A stretch of 64,000 nucleotides of DNA from Acidobacteriota bacterium (GTDB lineage: Bacteria > Acidobacteriota > Terriglobia > Acidiferrales > UBA7541): NCBI GenBank assembly GCA_013289835.1, contig JABCZG010000022.1, positions 19,919 through 83,918 of the forward strand, written 5' to 3'. A model generated the notes under the pieces. The model was not told the origin of the DNA. It was given only the letters and a program-made list of their open reading frames with translations, and did not search any database. Numbering within the stretch: position 1 is the first letter of the stretch; each line of letters begins with the position of its first letter. Below, piece by piece: positions 44,236 to 53,276 of the stretch. Both the position numbers and the translations under genes were made by a program.

Positions 44236-44628
44236 CTACGGCAAGGCAGGTTGTATGTCGGTTTTGCGAAAATCGTCGCCTTTAAAGAGTAGCGGCTCGC
44301 CGGTGGCTTTGGCGAGGGCGTAGGAAAAACAGTCGCCGAAGTTGAGACCAGCGGGATGGCGGCCTTTGCCGAAGTCGGAATATGCCTGGCGAGCGAGAAG
44401 GGCGTGGTCTTCGGTGACCGGCTCGACGGAAACTCTTGAGTTCCGAAAAAAAGAGTCGCATTGTCGTACGGCGAGATCCCCTGCGCGGCTCTCCGCGATG
44501 ATGGAGGCCTCAAAAAGTGAGGCTGCCGAGACGCGGCACACAGGGGCGGCTGTAATGGCGCGAGCGAAAGCTTCCAATTCAGGCTCGCCGAAAACGACGG
44601 CGAGGACAGCGGACGAATCCAAAATCAT
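44236..44628 (-). CDS. PIN-domain toxin (VapC-type)
   Basis: A 130-residue endoribonuclease of the VapBC type. The PIN acidic residues are readable as Asp4 (MILDSSAVL), Glu40 (SLFEASIIAE), Asp99 (NFGDCFSYALA) and Asp118 (FKGDDFRKTD). Its start overlaps the stop of the upstream antitoxin by four bases. It would cut RNA, such as tRNA or rRNA loops, when freed from the antitoxin. Length fits a complete protein. Confidence 0.92.
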   Translation of the reverse strand: MILDSSAVLAVVFGEPELEAFARAITAAPVCRVSAASLFEASIIAESRAGDLAVRQCDSFFRNSRVSVEPVTEDHALLARQAYSDFGKGRHPAGLNFGDCFSYALAKATGEPLLFKGDDFRKTDIQPALP

Positions 44629-44876
44629 TTCGGAAGGCCCTTTTCATCATAGAGAAGCTCGGCATGGTCGATATAGGGACCCTTGAACATCTCGGCGCCA
44701 CGCTTGCCGATTTCCATGAGGGCATCATAGGTTGCGTCCTGTTTGCGGCGGCGGCGGACGGCTTCGAGGCGATCACGGATAGCTTGGGTCACCGCGGCGG
44801 TCATGGTTTCCCCGGTTTCGCGGGCCAATTGCTGAGCGAGCTTGTGTGCTTCTGGGTCTTTGATGTTGAGAGTCAT
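44625..44876 (-). CDS. VapB-type antitoxin (Rv0623-like)
   Basis: An 83-residue protein. The N-terminus MTLNIKDPEAHKLAQQLA and the following helix TMTAAVTQAIRDRLEAVRRRRK match the small Rv0623 antitoxin family (ribbon-helix-helix type DNA binding). The C-terminal part is expected to wrap the toxin. It precedes vapC with an ATGA overlap and should repress their shared promoter upstream of 44876. Confidence 0.87.
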   Translation of the reverse strand: MTLNIKDPEAHKLAQQLARETGETMTAAVTQAIRDRLEAVRRRRKQDATYDALMEIGKRGAEMFKGPYIDHAELLYDEKGLPK

Positions 44877-45013
44877 TTTCTACCCTTACAGAATGTTTTC
44901 TACCCTTCTAGTTTACTTTCGCATGCCTTCAAACTCAAGAGCGAACCTTCTTTAGCCCGTCTTTAGGGTTTGCTTCAAACGAACGGGTCTAAAGACCTGC
45001 CACTACTAAAGAC

Positions 45014-46066
45014 TTAGGCCAGGGATTGGAGGAAGAAGGTAAGCATACGGTAGCCGGCGACGTAGGAGAAGGGGGCGAGTTCGAGGGAGTAGTGGCCGCA
45101 GGGGAGTTCGAGGGTGCGGGGGTCGGCGCCGTGGCGGCGGAGGGAGTCGAGCATCTGGCGGGTGAGTTCAGGGAGCATGGTGGGGTCGTATTTGCCGTAG
45201 ACCATAAAACACGCACGGTTAGCGCCCATGCCGCGTTCGACGTAGGGCATGGGGCTGATGGGTGCCCAGTATTCTCGGAGTTCGTCGACAGAGACGTGCT
45301 CTTTTAGACCCGCCCAAACGTGGTTGGTGGTGATTCCTTGGCTGACGACGTCGGCAAAGTAGGTGGAGACGTGGAAGAAGCCGCCGGCGCGGACGGCTTC
45401 GTCGTGGACGAGGGTGATGTATCCGACGGAGGAACCGAGGCTAGTGCCGAGGATGCCGAGTTTGGTGTAACCCTGCTGCTCGAGCCAGCGGAGGCAGCGG
45501 CGGGCGTCCTGGACGGCCTGGCGGTTGGCTTGAAGGGTCATGCCGATGTTCGGGCCACAGATTTGGTCGGCGCGCTCGTGGCCCTGGACCATGCGGCGAT
45601 CATGGTAGGGCATGCTCATTTTGAGGACGGTGATGCCCATGCGCTGGATCCAGTGGCAGAGACCGTCCTGGCCGAGCCATTTGGCGTTCCAATTGGGGAG
45701 AAGGAGGACGGCGGGACCCGCGCCTAAGCGTTTGCCGCGCGAGCGAGTGGAAACGGTCTCGTGTGCGGAAAAGAATTGGGCGTGGACGGTATTGTTTTCG
45801 GGCCAGGGGGATTCGAGCGAACTGGTGAAGGTGAGGACGTTTTCGCGGTCGAGGCGGTAGTCGGGGGCGGGAGTGGTAGCGAACCAGTCTTTGCTGGTTT
45901 CGATGGCGTTTTGGGAGTAGCGGCGAAGGAAGGCGGCGGGATCGGGGTCGTGGGGGGAGCCGCCGATGTGCTCTAGGCCCCAGTGGAAGGGTTGGACGCG
46001 GCGATTGTCGTCGGTGGTCCAGCGGCGGTGCTCGTAGCGGCGGATCTTGCGTTCGTACCAATTCAT
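45014..46066 (-). CDS. Alpha/beta hydrolase (ABHD18-like)
   Basis: A 350-residue serine hydrolase with the nucleophile elbow GTSLGS in LGILGTSLGSSVGYITL. The N-terminal third is charged and aromatic with no signal peptide. The oxyanion-side motif is LLLPNWNAKWLG, and the catalytic His is probably in ELPCGHYSLELAPF. The C-terminal half holds the cap (STYFADVVSQGITTNHVWAGL). It is not linked to nearby genes by spacing. The substrate is unknown. Confidence 0.8.
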   Translation of the reverse strand: MNWYERKIRRYEHRRWTTDDNRRVQPFHWGLEHIGGSPHDPDPAAFLRRYSQNAIETSKDWFATTPAPDYRLDRENVLTFTSSLESPWPENNTVHAQFFSAHETVSTRSRGKRLGAGPAVLLLPNWNAKWLGQDGLCHWIQRMGITVLKMSMPYHDRRMVQGHERADQICGPNIGMTLQANRQAVQDARRCLRWLEQQGYTKLGILGTSLGSSVGYITLVHDEAVRAGGFFHVSTYFADVVSQGITTNHVWAGLKEHVSVDELREYWAPISPMPYVERGMGANRACFMVYGKYDPTMLPELTRQMLDSLRRHGADPRTLELPCGHYSLELAPFSYVAGYRMLTFFLQSLA

Positions 46067-46073
46067 AGAGGCG

Positions 46074-46104
46074 GTTGTCAGTTGTCAGTTTACAGTTGTC
46101 AGTG
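46074..46104. repeat. Tandem GTTGTCAGTT intergenic repeat
   Basis: GTTGTCA is repeated three times with a TTTACA link. The block TGTCAGTTTACAGT is found again at 51147-51170 in another intergenic region. Such short tandem blocks are only between genes here. Confidence 0.5.
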
Positions 46105-46159
46105 GGAGAAGACAAAAACCGGGCAAAACGAGAAATAAACGAATGAAAAGAAAAAAAAT

Positions 46160-46198
46160 AACGCAGAGACGCTGAGAACGCAGAGGAGCGCGGAGAGC
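46160..46198. repeat. Purine-rich CAGAGA-type intergenic repeat, copy 2
   Basis: Units built on ACGCAGAGACGCTGAG and AACGCAGAGGAGCG. It resembles the copies at 43809-43848 and 47399-47449. No coding role. Confidence 0.5.
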
Positions 46199-46407
46199 AT
46201 GCGACAGAATTCAGATTCTCCTCGGCACAAAATCCAAAAACCTTGGCCTAACTGGACGACAGACGGGCTCGGAAAGCCAAGCGAAGGGATTTCAATGCAG
46301 AGTTCGCGAGGGAAGACGGAGAGCCAGGGAGAAGAAAGCGTTAGGGATGGGGCACGGGGGCGGCGGGGTTTGTTGAGGGGGCGGGGTGAGTGTGAGAAAG
46401 TCGAAAT

Positions 46408-47328
46408 GTGGTCACGCTACTCTATATTTTCTTTTTTCTATTTGGGATTGTGATTGGGAGCTTCCTGAATGTCTGCATTACGCGGATTCCGGAAGGTATC
46501 TCAATTGTTTCGCCGAGTTCGCGCTGCCCACGGTGCGGGACGCCGATCAAGCCGTATGACAATGTGCCGGTGTTTGCTTGGATGTGGCTGCGCGGGAAGT
46601 GCCGGGCTTGCGGGGCGCCCATTTCGGCGATGTACCCAGCGATTGAACTGACTACGGGATTGTTGTTTGTGGCGACATTTCACGAGTTTGGGCTGACGCA
46701 GACCACGCTGAAGTGGCTGGTTTTCACGTGTTTGATATTGGTTCTGACGGTCACGGACCTGCGGGTGCGGCTGCTGCCGGATTTGGTGAATTGGCCGGGA
46801 TTTGCGGCGGGGCTGCTGTTCTCTGCGTTTGTGCCGCCGGACCATGGGTTTATGCGGTATCTGCTGTGGAGATTATCGCACCGGGTTGTTCCTGAGTATG
46901 CGGCGGGATTGATTGACGCCGCATTGGGTGCGGCGTTTGGAAGTTTTCTGCTGTGGGGGCTGGCGGCGCTGTATAAGGTGGCGCGTGGGCGTGAAGGGAT
47001 GGGGATGGGGGACGTAAAAATGATGGCCATGGTGGGAGCGTTTCTGGGGTTGCGCGGGACTTTTCTGACCATCCTTGTGGGAAGTCTCTTGGGAAGCGTG
47101 ATTGGGCTTAGCTTGGTGCTGGCGCTGTACTTCGGGGGCTGGAAGAGCGCGCTGGCGAAACGGGCTAGCCGGCGCGGGTTGGGGGCGGAGAGAACGCTGC
47201 GGTGGTCGATTGCAAGCCAGTACCAGTTGCCGCTGGGGACTTTTTTGGGCGCGGGAGCGCTATTGATTGTATATGCGGTGCCGTTGCTTGCGGCGCACTG
47301 GCCGATCTTTAGTGGAATCGTTGTTTAG
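46408..47328 (+). CDS. pilD: Prepilin peptidase (A24)
   Basis: Inner-membrane aspartyl protease that cleaves and N-methylates prepilins. The 306-residue protein has the N-terminal zinc-binding cytoplasmic domain (CPRCGTPIKPYDN and CRACGAP), then about seven further membrane segments. The two catalytic Asp regions are TDLRVRLLPD and GMGMGDVKMMAM (GxGD motif). A GTG start at 46408 is used; it has a weak site (GAGAAAG). The likely substrate is the pilin at 11256. It is followed 137 bases later by the sensor kinase gene. Confidence 0.95.
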   Translation: MVTLLYIFFFLFGIVIGSFLNVCITRIPEGISIVSPSSRCPRCGTPIKPYDNVPVFAWMWLRGKCRACGAPISAMYPAIELTTGLLFVATFHEFGLTQTTLKWLVFTCLILVLTVTDLRVRLLPDLVNWPGFAAGLLFSAFVPPDHGFMRYLLWRLSHRVVPEYAAGLIDAALGAAFGSFLLWGLAALYKVARGREGMGMGDVKMMAMVGAFLGLRGTFLTILVGSLLGSVIGLSLVLALYFGGWKSALAKRASRRGLGAERTLRWSIASQYQLPLGTFLGAGALLIVYAVPLLAAHWPIFSGIVV

Positions 47329-47398
47329 GGGAGCGGATTAAGAACTGAAAGTATACGGTTCAAAACCAAATCGAAGCAGAAGGAAAGAAACAAGGATA

Positions 47399-47449
47399 AC
47401 GCAGAGACGCGGAGAAGCGCAGAGAATCGCAGAGGAAGAGACGCGAGAA
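47399..47449. repeat. Purine-rich CAGAGA-type intergenic repeat, copy 3
   Basis: Repeats of CGCAGAGACGCGGAGAAGCG and related units, just before the sensor kinase gene. Compare 43809-43848 and 46160-46198. Confidence 0.5.
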
Positions 47450-47465
47450 GGAAAGCTCAGAATTC

Positions 47466-48827
47466 ATGTTTGCTTTGCTCCAAGGCGGAGGGAACACACA
47501 GCATCTTTGGATGATTGCCGCGGCGTTGGGAATTGGATTCCTAGCGATTACGGGGTTCGTGGTGTTTCTGATGCGGCGGTTCCTGCAGAAGACGCGCGAA
47601 GGGCATCAGGAGGAAGTGCTGGAAGCGGCGCCGCGGACGCAGAATCCTTCGGCATTTATGACGGCGTCGATGCAAGGGGTGATTCAGAAACTGCGGGACC
47701 AGGAAAGAGAACTGGAGCGGCTGCACAAAATTGAAAAAGAGCGCGCCGAAAAAACGGAGCGTTTGAGCGAGGAAGTTACGCGGAACATGCCGGCGGGACT
47801 GCTGGTGGTGAATGCGACGGGAATTATTTCCAGCGCGAATCCGGCGGCGGAGCAGGTGTTGGGGATTCGCGGGCTGGGGTTCCGGCGTTACAGCGAGGCG
47901 CTAGGAGCAGAGTCGGACCTGACCAGGCTGGTGGCTGAATGCCTCACGTCGGGAAAGATTTTCCGACGTGAGGAGGTCGATCATTGCCCGCCAGCGGGGG
48001 ATACGCGACGGCTGGGCGTGACGATTTCTCCGATTCGGCGCGGCACGGAAAAGATTAGTGGCGCGATTTGTTTGCTGACGGATTTGACGGAGTTGGCGGC
48101 GCTGCAGCAGCGGATGCAGTTGAAGGAAAATCTGGCGGCGCTGGGGGAACTTTCGGCGGGCATTGCGCATGAGTTCAAGAATGCGCTGGCGACGATTTCG
48201 GGGTATGCGCAGATGATTCCGGAGGTTTCGGAAAAAGATGCGGCGGATTATGCCGGGCGGATTCTACAGCAGACGAGAAACATCACGCATGTTGTGACCG
48301 AATTTTTGAAGTACGCGCGGCCACTGGAGATTTCTGGCGAGACGGTGACGCTGGAGACGATGGTGGACCGGGTGGTCGCGGAAGTGGCGGAAGCAATTCC
48401 GCAGGTGAAGATTCGCAGTGAGGGGGAGTTTCTGGATCTGGGCGGGGACGAAGGGCTACTGCGGCAGGCGCTGCTGAATCTAGCGCGGAACGCAGCGGAA
48501 GCGTGCGCGTTGGCGGGGGACGGCGGAAGTGTGGTGGTTCGCGGCGAGGTGATTCACGGGGAGGATTTGGAGTTCCAGCGGATCAGCGTGTTGGACAACG
48601 GTCCGGGGATTCCGGCGAGTGCGCTGACGAAGCTCTTTCGGCCATTTTTTACGACGAAGGCGAATGGGACTGGGCTGGGGCTGGCGGTGGTGCAGAAGAT
48701 CATCGTGCAACACGGGGGAGAGGTGGAGGCGCGAAACCGTGCGGAAGGAGGGGCTGCGTTTATCGTTACGCTACCCTTGCCGCGGGGGGTGCCAGAAGCA
48801 GTAGAATCAAGGCAGGACAGCATCTAA
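47466..48827 (+). CDS. Sensor histidine kinase, NtrB-like
   Basis: A 453-residue two-component kinase. One membrane helix (MIAAALGIGFLAITGFVVFLMRRF) is followed by a coiled-coil linker, a PAS domain (residues about 110-215, MPAGLLVVNATGIISSANPAAEQVLG), the HisKA dimer with phosphoacceptor His in GELSAGIAHEFKNALATISGYAQMI, and a HATPase domain with N box (LLNLARNAAEACA), G1 (VLDNGPGIP) and G2 (TTKANGTGLGLAVV). Form matches NtrB or PilS. With the downstream NtrC-type regulator and the adjacent prepilin peptidase it is a candidate pilus or nitrogen sensor. Confidence 0.92.
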   Translation: MFALLQGGGNTQHLWMIAAALGIGFLAITGFVVFLMRRFLQKTREGHQEEVLEAAPRTQNPSAFMTASMQGVIQKLRDQERELERLHKIEKERAEKTERLSEEVTRNMPAGLLVVNATGIISSANPAAEQVLGIRGLGFRRYSEALGAESDLTRLVAECLTSGKIFRREEVDHCPPAGDTRRLGVTISPIRRGTEKISGAICLLTDLTELAALQQRMQLKENLAALGELSAGIAHEFKNALATISGYAQMIPEVSEKDAADYAGRILQQTRNITHVVTEFLKYARPLEISGETVTLETMVDRVVAEVAEAIPQVKIRSEGEFLDLGGDEGLLRQALLNLARNAAEACALAGDGGSVVVRGEVIHGEDLEFQRISVLDNGPGIPASALTKLFRPFFTTKANGTGLGLAVVQKIIVQHGGEVEARNRAEGGAAFIVTLPLPRGVPEAVESRQDSI

Positions 48828-48871
48828 GGGAGTATCGGGGTCTGCCAGCCGCTCCGGGAAAGCAGGGCCGT

Positions 48872-49447
48872 ATGCGAGACAAAACTTGGGTTTCAGCGCT
48901 GATCGTAGTTGCCGTGGTTTGCCTGGCGGGTGTGCCGGGGCGTGCGCAGGCGCAGGGCTCTTCGCAACAGCCGAGTGGCGATCCGGTGGCGGACGCGGCG
49001 CGGAAAGCGCGTGAGGAAAAGAAGACGGCTCCGAAGCCGAAGAGAGTGTTTACGGATGATGATGTGAAGCCGGCGAATAGCGCACCCGCGAGCAGCGCGG
49101 GCGCTCCGGGGGCTACCCCGGCCGAGGGGACGCAAAAGGCGGACGACGCGGAGAAGGATCCCAATAGCGAGGCGGCGTGGCGAAAGAGATTTAAAGAGCA
49201 GCACGACAAGATTGACAAGGCGCAGAAAGAACTTGATGTGCTGCAGCGCGAGGAAGACAAGGCTCAGGTGCAATACTATTCCGACCCGACGAAGGCATTG
49301 ATGGAGCAGAACACACGCAAGGACATCAATGACAAGCAGGCGAAGATTGAGGCGAAGAAGCAGGAGATCGTGCAGTTGCAGCAAGGGCTGGATGATCTCG
49401 AGGATCAACTGAGGAAGTCGGGCGGGGATCCGGGGTGGGCGCGGTAG
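48872..49447 (+). CDS. Exported coiled-coil protein of unknown function
   Basis: A 191-residue protein with a signal peptide (residues 1-24, VSALIVVAVVCLAGVPGRAQAQ), a low-complexity Ala/Pro/Ser stretch to about residue 80, then a coiled coil of charged heptads (EAAWRKRFKEQHDKIDKAQKEL, DKQAKIEAKKQEIVQLQQGLDDLEDQLRKS). It lies between the sensor kinase and the NtrC-type regulator on the same strand. It may assist the sensor or act in envelope structure. I do not recognise a family. Confidence 0.7.
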   Translation: MRDKTWVSALIVVAVVCLAGVPGRAQAQGSSQQPSGDPVADAARKAREEKKTAPKPKRVFTDDDVKPANSAPASSAGAPGATPAEGTQKADDAEKDPNSEAAWRKRFKEQHDKIDKAQKELDVLQREEDKAQVQYYSDPTKALMEQNTRKDINDKQAKIEAKKQEIVQLQQGLDDLEDQLRKSGGDPGWAR

Positions 49448-49713
49448 TTCGGATTGTTAGCTGTTAGTCTTTAGAAGAAGTTTCCTCCTACAAACACCAT
49501 GCCTTCGGCGCAGCGCTGTGCGTTGTTTGCTCGCGCGGCTGACATGCCACATGTGCATGATTCGCAGAATCTCGACGGCTGCTGAGGGATTGCACGGCTG
49601 AGGCGCTCCTCCGCAATTACCAAAGAGAATGCATACTTTATCGAAGGGTGGCATAGGCTGCTTCCCTTCTCTGCACATGTGTCTCGCGTTGTTCCCTGAC
49701 GGCAACAGGATTC

Positions 49714-51120
49714 ATGGTAGAAACGAAAGAGATGGAACCCCTCCTACTTGTAGAAGACAAGAACGAGCTGCGCGCGATGCTGCGGAAGGCGCTGGAGCGC
49801 GCGGGATATCAGGTGGACGAGGCGCCGGATGGCGCGGCTGCGATTCAGAAGGTGCGCGCGCGGCGGTATTTGCTGGTGATTACGGATTTGAAGATGCCGG
49901 GGGCTTCGGGGCTGGAGGTTTTGCGCGCGAGCAAGCAGGCGGATGCGACGATTCCGGTGATTCTGCTGACGGCGTTTGGGTCCGTGGAAGAGGCCGTGGC
50001 GGCGATGAAGGAAGGGGCGTTCGATTTTCTGCAGAAGCCGGTGGATTTGGACCACTTGAAGTTGTTGGTGCAGCGAGCGGCGGGGCAGCAGGAGTTGCTA
50101 CGGGAGAATCTGCTGCTACGGGAAGACTATGCGGCGCGGTACGGATTTCCGCGCATCATCGGCGAGCATGCGGCAATTCGGGAGGTGAGCCAGCAGATTC
50201 AGAAAGTGGCGGCGACGGATTCCACGTGCTTGTTGCTGGGGGAAAGCGGGACGGGAAAAGAATTGTTTGCGCTGGCGATTCATCATTTGTCGCCGCGGCG
50301 CGAACGGCCGTTTGTGGCGCTGAATTGCGCGGCGATTCCGGAGGGGCTGGTTGAGAACGAGCTGTTTGGGCACGAGCGCGGGGCGTTCACGGGGGCGGGC
50401 GCGCGAAAAGTCGGGAAGATGGATTTGGCGCATCACGGGACGTTGTTTTTGGATGAGATTGGGGAGCTGCCGCTGGCGATTCAAGCTAAACTTTTGCGCG
50501 TGCTAGAAGAAAAACGATTCGAACGCGTGGGTGGAACACAGTCGATTGAAGTGGACGCACGGATCGTGGTGGCGACTAACCGGAATCTGCAGAAGATGGT
50601 GGAAGAGAAACTGTTTCGCGAGGATTTGTATTTCCGGATTTCGGCTGTGCCGATGACGATTCCGCCTTTGCGCGAGCGGGGGAACGATGTTCTGCTGCTG
50701 GCGGATCACTTTCTGGGAAAATTCAGCAAGGAGTTTTCGAAAGCCGGTCTGGAGCTTGCGGCGGATGCGCGGGAGCGGCTGCTTAATTACAGATGGCCGG
50801 GGAATGTCCGCGAGTTGCAGAACACGCTGGAGCGCGCGGTGATTCTGGCGGATGGGCTCAGTATTCGCGCGGACGGGCTGCAGCTGCCGGCGACGAAGCC
50901 GGATGCGGAGCATTTGCCGGCGGGGATGCTGCCGGAGGCTTTCAGCTGGGAGGGCACGCTGGAGGAAGTGACTGGGCGCGCCGCGGCTCACGTCGAAAAA
51001 GCGTTGCTCGAGAATACGATGCGCGAGTTCAAGTGGAATAAGACGCGGGCGGCAGAGAAGCTGGGCGTTTCGCCGAAGACGTTGCTGGGGAAGTTGCGGA
51101 GCGCGGGATTGGAAGAGTGA
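49714..51120 (+). CDS. Sigma-54-dependent NtrC-type response regulator
   Basis: A 468-residue activator. The receiver domain has phosphoacceptor Asp58 in VITDLKMPG and LLTAFGS, followed by the AAA+ core: Walker A GESGTGKE, GAFTGAGARKVG (the sigma-54 contact loop), FLDEIGELP (Walker B), and RISAVPMTIPPLRERGND. The C-terminal Fis-type helix-turn-helix (NKTRAAEKLGVSPKTLLGKL) is intact. It should drive sigma-54 promoters. The upstream kinase is its likely partner. No GG-N10-GC sigma-54 site was seen before the pilin gene. Confidence 0.93.
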   Translation: MVETKEMEPLLLVEDKNELRAMLRKALERAGYQVDEAPDGAAAIQKVRARRYLLVITDLKMPGASGLEVLRASKQADATIPVILLTAFGSVEEAVAAMKEGAFDFLQKPVDLDHLKLLVQRAAGQQELLRENLLLREDYAARYGFPRIIGEHAAIREVSQQIQKVAATDSTCLLLGESGTGKELFALAIHHLSPRRERPFVALNCAAIPEGLVENELFGHERGAFTGAGARKVGKMDLAHHGTLFLDEIGELPLAIQAKLLRVLEEKRFERVGGTQSIEVDARIVVATNRNLQKMVEEKLFREDLYFRISAVPMTIPPLRERGNDVLLLADHFLGKFSKEFSKAGLELAADARERLLNYRWPGNVRELQNTLERAVILADGLSIRADGLQLPATKPDAEHLPAGMLPEAFSWEGTLEEVTGRAAAHVEKALLENTMREFKWNKTRAAEKLGVSPKTLLGKLRSAGLEE

Positions 51121-51146
51121 ATGGTGGGTCGGGCAAAAGTTTTCAT

Positions 51147-51170
51147 TTGTCAGTTTACAGTGGACAGTCA
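51147..51170. repeat. TTTGTCAGTTTACAGT repeat unit, second copy
   Basis: Shares TGTCAGTTTACAGT with 46074-46104. Located in the short gap between the sigma-54 regulator and the convergent ubiE gene. Confidence 0.4.
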
Positions 51171-51244
51171 CAAAGAATTTCATTTAGTTGCCGACGGCAG
51201 TTTTGTCTCCACGACTAGTAGCTCGCCTTGAGTGGTAGTCGCCG

Positions 51245-52045
51245 TTAGGAAGATTTGGGCGTGGTAGCTGGACGGATGGCAGTGTGGAGGGCGACGGTGC
51301 CGAAGGTCCAGACGCTGAAGGAAACGGATTCGTAGCCGACGCCGCTTAGGAGATTGGCGAGTTCGGGCGGGCGGAAGAAGCGGGCTACGGAGTTTGGCAA
51401 GTATTTGTAGGCGGCGGCTTGGCCGGAGATTAGGCCGCCGATTTTTGGCAAGACCTTGCAGAAATACCAGCGATAGAGATCCCCCCACAATCCTTCTGGT
51501 GGTTCAGTGAATTCGAGGATGGCGATGGTGCCGCCAGGCTTGAGGACGCGGTGAATTTCGCGGAGGCCGGATTCATAGTTGGAGAGATTGCGGAAGCCGA
51601 ACGCGGTGGTGACGAGATCGAACGAGGCATCGGCGAATGGTAGGCGCAAGGCATCCGCTTCGAAAAAGTTGACGAGGACGCCAGAGTTTTCGCTTGTGCC
51701 AGCGGCAAGGGCAGCACTTTTTTGTTTGGCGCGGACTAGCATGGTGTGGGCGAAATCGGCGCCGATGATGCGCGCATTTCCTGCGCGCGCAAGGGCGAAG
51801 GCAAGATCGCCAGTGCCGCAGCAGAGATCGAGAACCAGGGCGTCACGACGGGCGAGGATGTAGCACAGACGGCTGGCGACGCGAGCACGCCAAAGGCGAT
51901 CGAACTGCAAGGAAAGAAGATGGTTCAACAGATCGTAACGGGGCGCGATCTGCGTGAACATCTCGCGGACTTTTTTCGAAGCCTCGGCTTCGGTTGCGGC
52001 ACCTTCGGGAAGAGTGCCCTTCACGGGCAAGGACGATTCAGGCAC
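51245..52045 (-). CDS. ubiE: Demethylmenaquinone/ubiquinone methyltransferase
   Basis: SAM-dependent methyltransferase for quinone synthesis, 266 residues. Motif I is VLDLCCGTGDLAFALA, and later landmarks are FEADALRLPFADASFDLVTTAFGFRNLSN and EIHRVLKPGGTIAILEFTEP. The C-terminal YKYLPNSVARFFRPPELANLLSGVG is typical of MenG/UbiE. The start overlaps the aroB end by eight bases. A menaquinone role is likely in this type of bacterium. Confidence 0.93.
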   Translation of the reverse strand: MPESSLPVKGTLPEGAATEAEASKKVREMFTQIAPRYDLLNHLLSLQFDRLWRARVASRLCYILARRDALVLDLCCGTGDLAFALARAGNARIIGADFAHTMLVRAKQKSAALAAGTSENSGVLVNFFEADALRLPFADASFDLVTTAFGFRNLSNYESGLREIHRVLKPGGTIAILEFTEPPEGLWGDLYRWYFCKVLPKIGGLISGQAAAYKYLPNSVARFFRPPELANLLSGVGYESVSFSVWTFGTVALHTAIRPATTPKSS

Positions 52046-53162
52046 GATGCGTTCCCAAGAGATGTTCGCTTGCGGCGATCAGGCGCGGGGTGAAATGCAG
52101 GACGCGCTCGACGACGTGAAGAGGGACGGTGTCATAGGAGCGGGCCTCGCCAATGCGGGGCGAGAGCACGAAGCGGAGAATTCCACTGCGCGTTTTCTTG
52201 TCGGAGCGCATGGCGCTGAGCAGGCTGGCGGAAGAGACGCTCGGCCAGGCGGGAAGAGGGCCCATGCGGCGGACAAGAGCGACGATGCGGGAAACCTCGT
52301 CGGCGCGGGTCAAGCCAAGTTCATGGCCGAGGAACGCTGCGGCCATCATGCCCCAGGCAACGGATTCGCCGTGCTGGTAGCGGCGGTATTTCGTGACACT
52401 TTCGAGGGCGTGGGCAAAGGTGTGGCCGAAGTTCAAGATTTCTCGCAAGCCGGACTCGCGTTCGTCGCGGCTTACGACGCGCGCTTTGATTTGCACGTTG
52501 CGGGGAATTAGTTCATCGAGCGTTTTGGGATCACGGCGCAGAACCTTATCCATGTCTTTTTCGAGCATGGCAAACATCGGCGCGTCGGCGATGATGGCAT
52601 GCTTAATGACTTCGGCGAGGCCGCCGCGAAATTCGCGGTCTGGAAGAGTGCGCAACAGCTCCGGGTCGGTCAGCACCAGGCGCGGTGGATAGAACGCGCC
52701 GACGAGGTTCTTGCCTTCCGCGAGATTCACGCCGGTCTTTCCGCCGATGGAGCTATCCACTTGGGCGACCAGGGTAGTGGGCACATGGACCAGCGCGATG
52801 CCGCGGAGATAGCTGGCAGCTACAAAACCAGCGACGTCGCCGACAACGCCACCACCCACGGCGACCAAGAGTGCCTTGCGATCGGCACCTGCGCGGCTCA
52901 AGGAGCCCGCGAGTTGCTCCACGCTGTGAAGATTTTTTGCGGATTCGGCGTCATCGAAGAGATGAACGGCGCTGTGTTTCGAAAGGTGGAGCCCACGCTG
53001 GATGGTTTTTCCGAGAGCGCGCCAAACTTTTCGAGACGACGCGACGTGGACGCTTGAGAACTTCCCGAGCGCAGAAATCTCCTGCGATGCGCGGCCGATG
53101 GCGCCGGCCACGACGACGTAGTTGCCGCCCGAGGACTTCACAGAAATGCGTTTGATTTTCAT
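52038..53162 (-). CDS. aroB: 3-dehydroquinate synthase
   Basis: Second step of the shikimate pathway. The 374-residue protein has the NAD-binding loop AVGGGVVGDVAGFVAASYLRG and the metal ligands in GLAEVIKHAII, LNFGHTFAHALE and GESVAWGMMAAA. The ATG at 53162 is the family start; a longer frame reaches 53207. It overlaps the start of ubiE, so aromatic and quinone synthesis are translated together. It diverges from nadB. Confidence 0.95.
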   Translation of the reverse strand: MKIKRISVKSSGGNYVVVAGAIGRASQEISALGKFSSVHVASSRKVWRALGKTIQRGLHLSKHSAVHLFDDAESAKNLHSVEQLAGSLSRAGADRKALLVAVGGGVVGDVAGFVAASYLRGIALVHVPTTLVAQVDSSIGGKTGVNLAEGKNLVGAFYPPRLVLTDPELLRTLPDREFRGGLAEVIKHAIIADAPMFAMLEKDMDKVLRRDPKTLDELIPRNVQIKARVVSRDERESGLREILNFGHTFAHALESVTKYRRYQHGESVAWGMMAAAFLGHELGLTRADEVSRIVALVRRMGPLPAWPSVSSASLLSAMRSDKKTRSGILRFVLSPRIGEARSYDTVPLHVVERVLHFTPRLIAASEHLLGTHRA

Positions 53163-53276
53163 TGGAGAGGCATTTTCAATGTAACACACGGCCCACTCGG
53201 GCCGCACCGCGGTGCCGCATATTCATCCGTGCAATTTCTTCGTGCTACCATACGGGACGGCAAGCCCCGCACGACC

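Larger units (their letters stand above)
46067..46407. other. Intergenic region with two repeat types
   Basis: About 340 bases between a leftward hydrolase and rightward pilD. It contains a tandem of GTTGTCAGTT/TACAGTTGTCAG units (46074-46104), an A-rich stretch (46141-46160), and a purine-rich CGCAGAGACG repeat (46160-46198). Part of it is the promoter of the prepilin peptidase. Confidence 0.5.
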
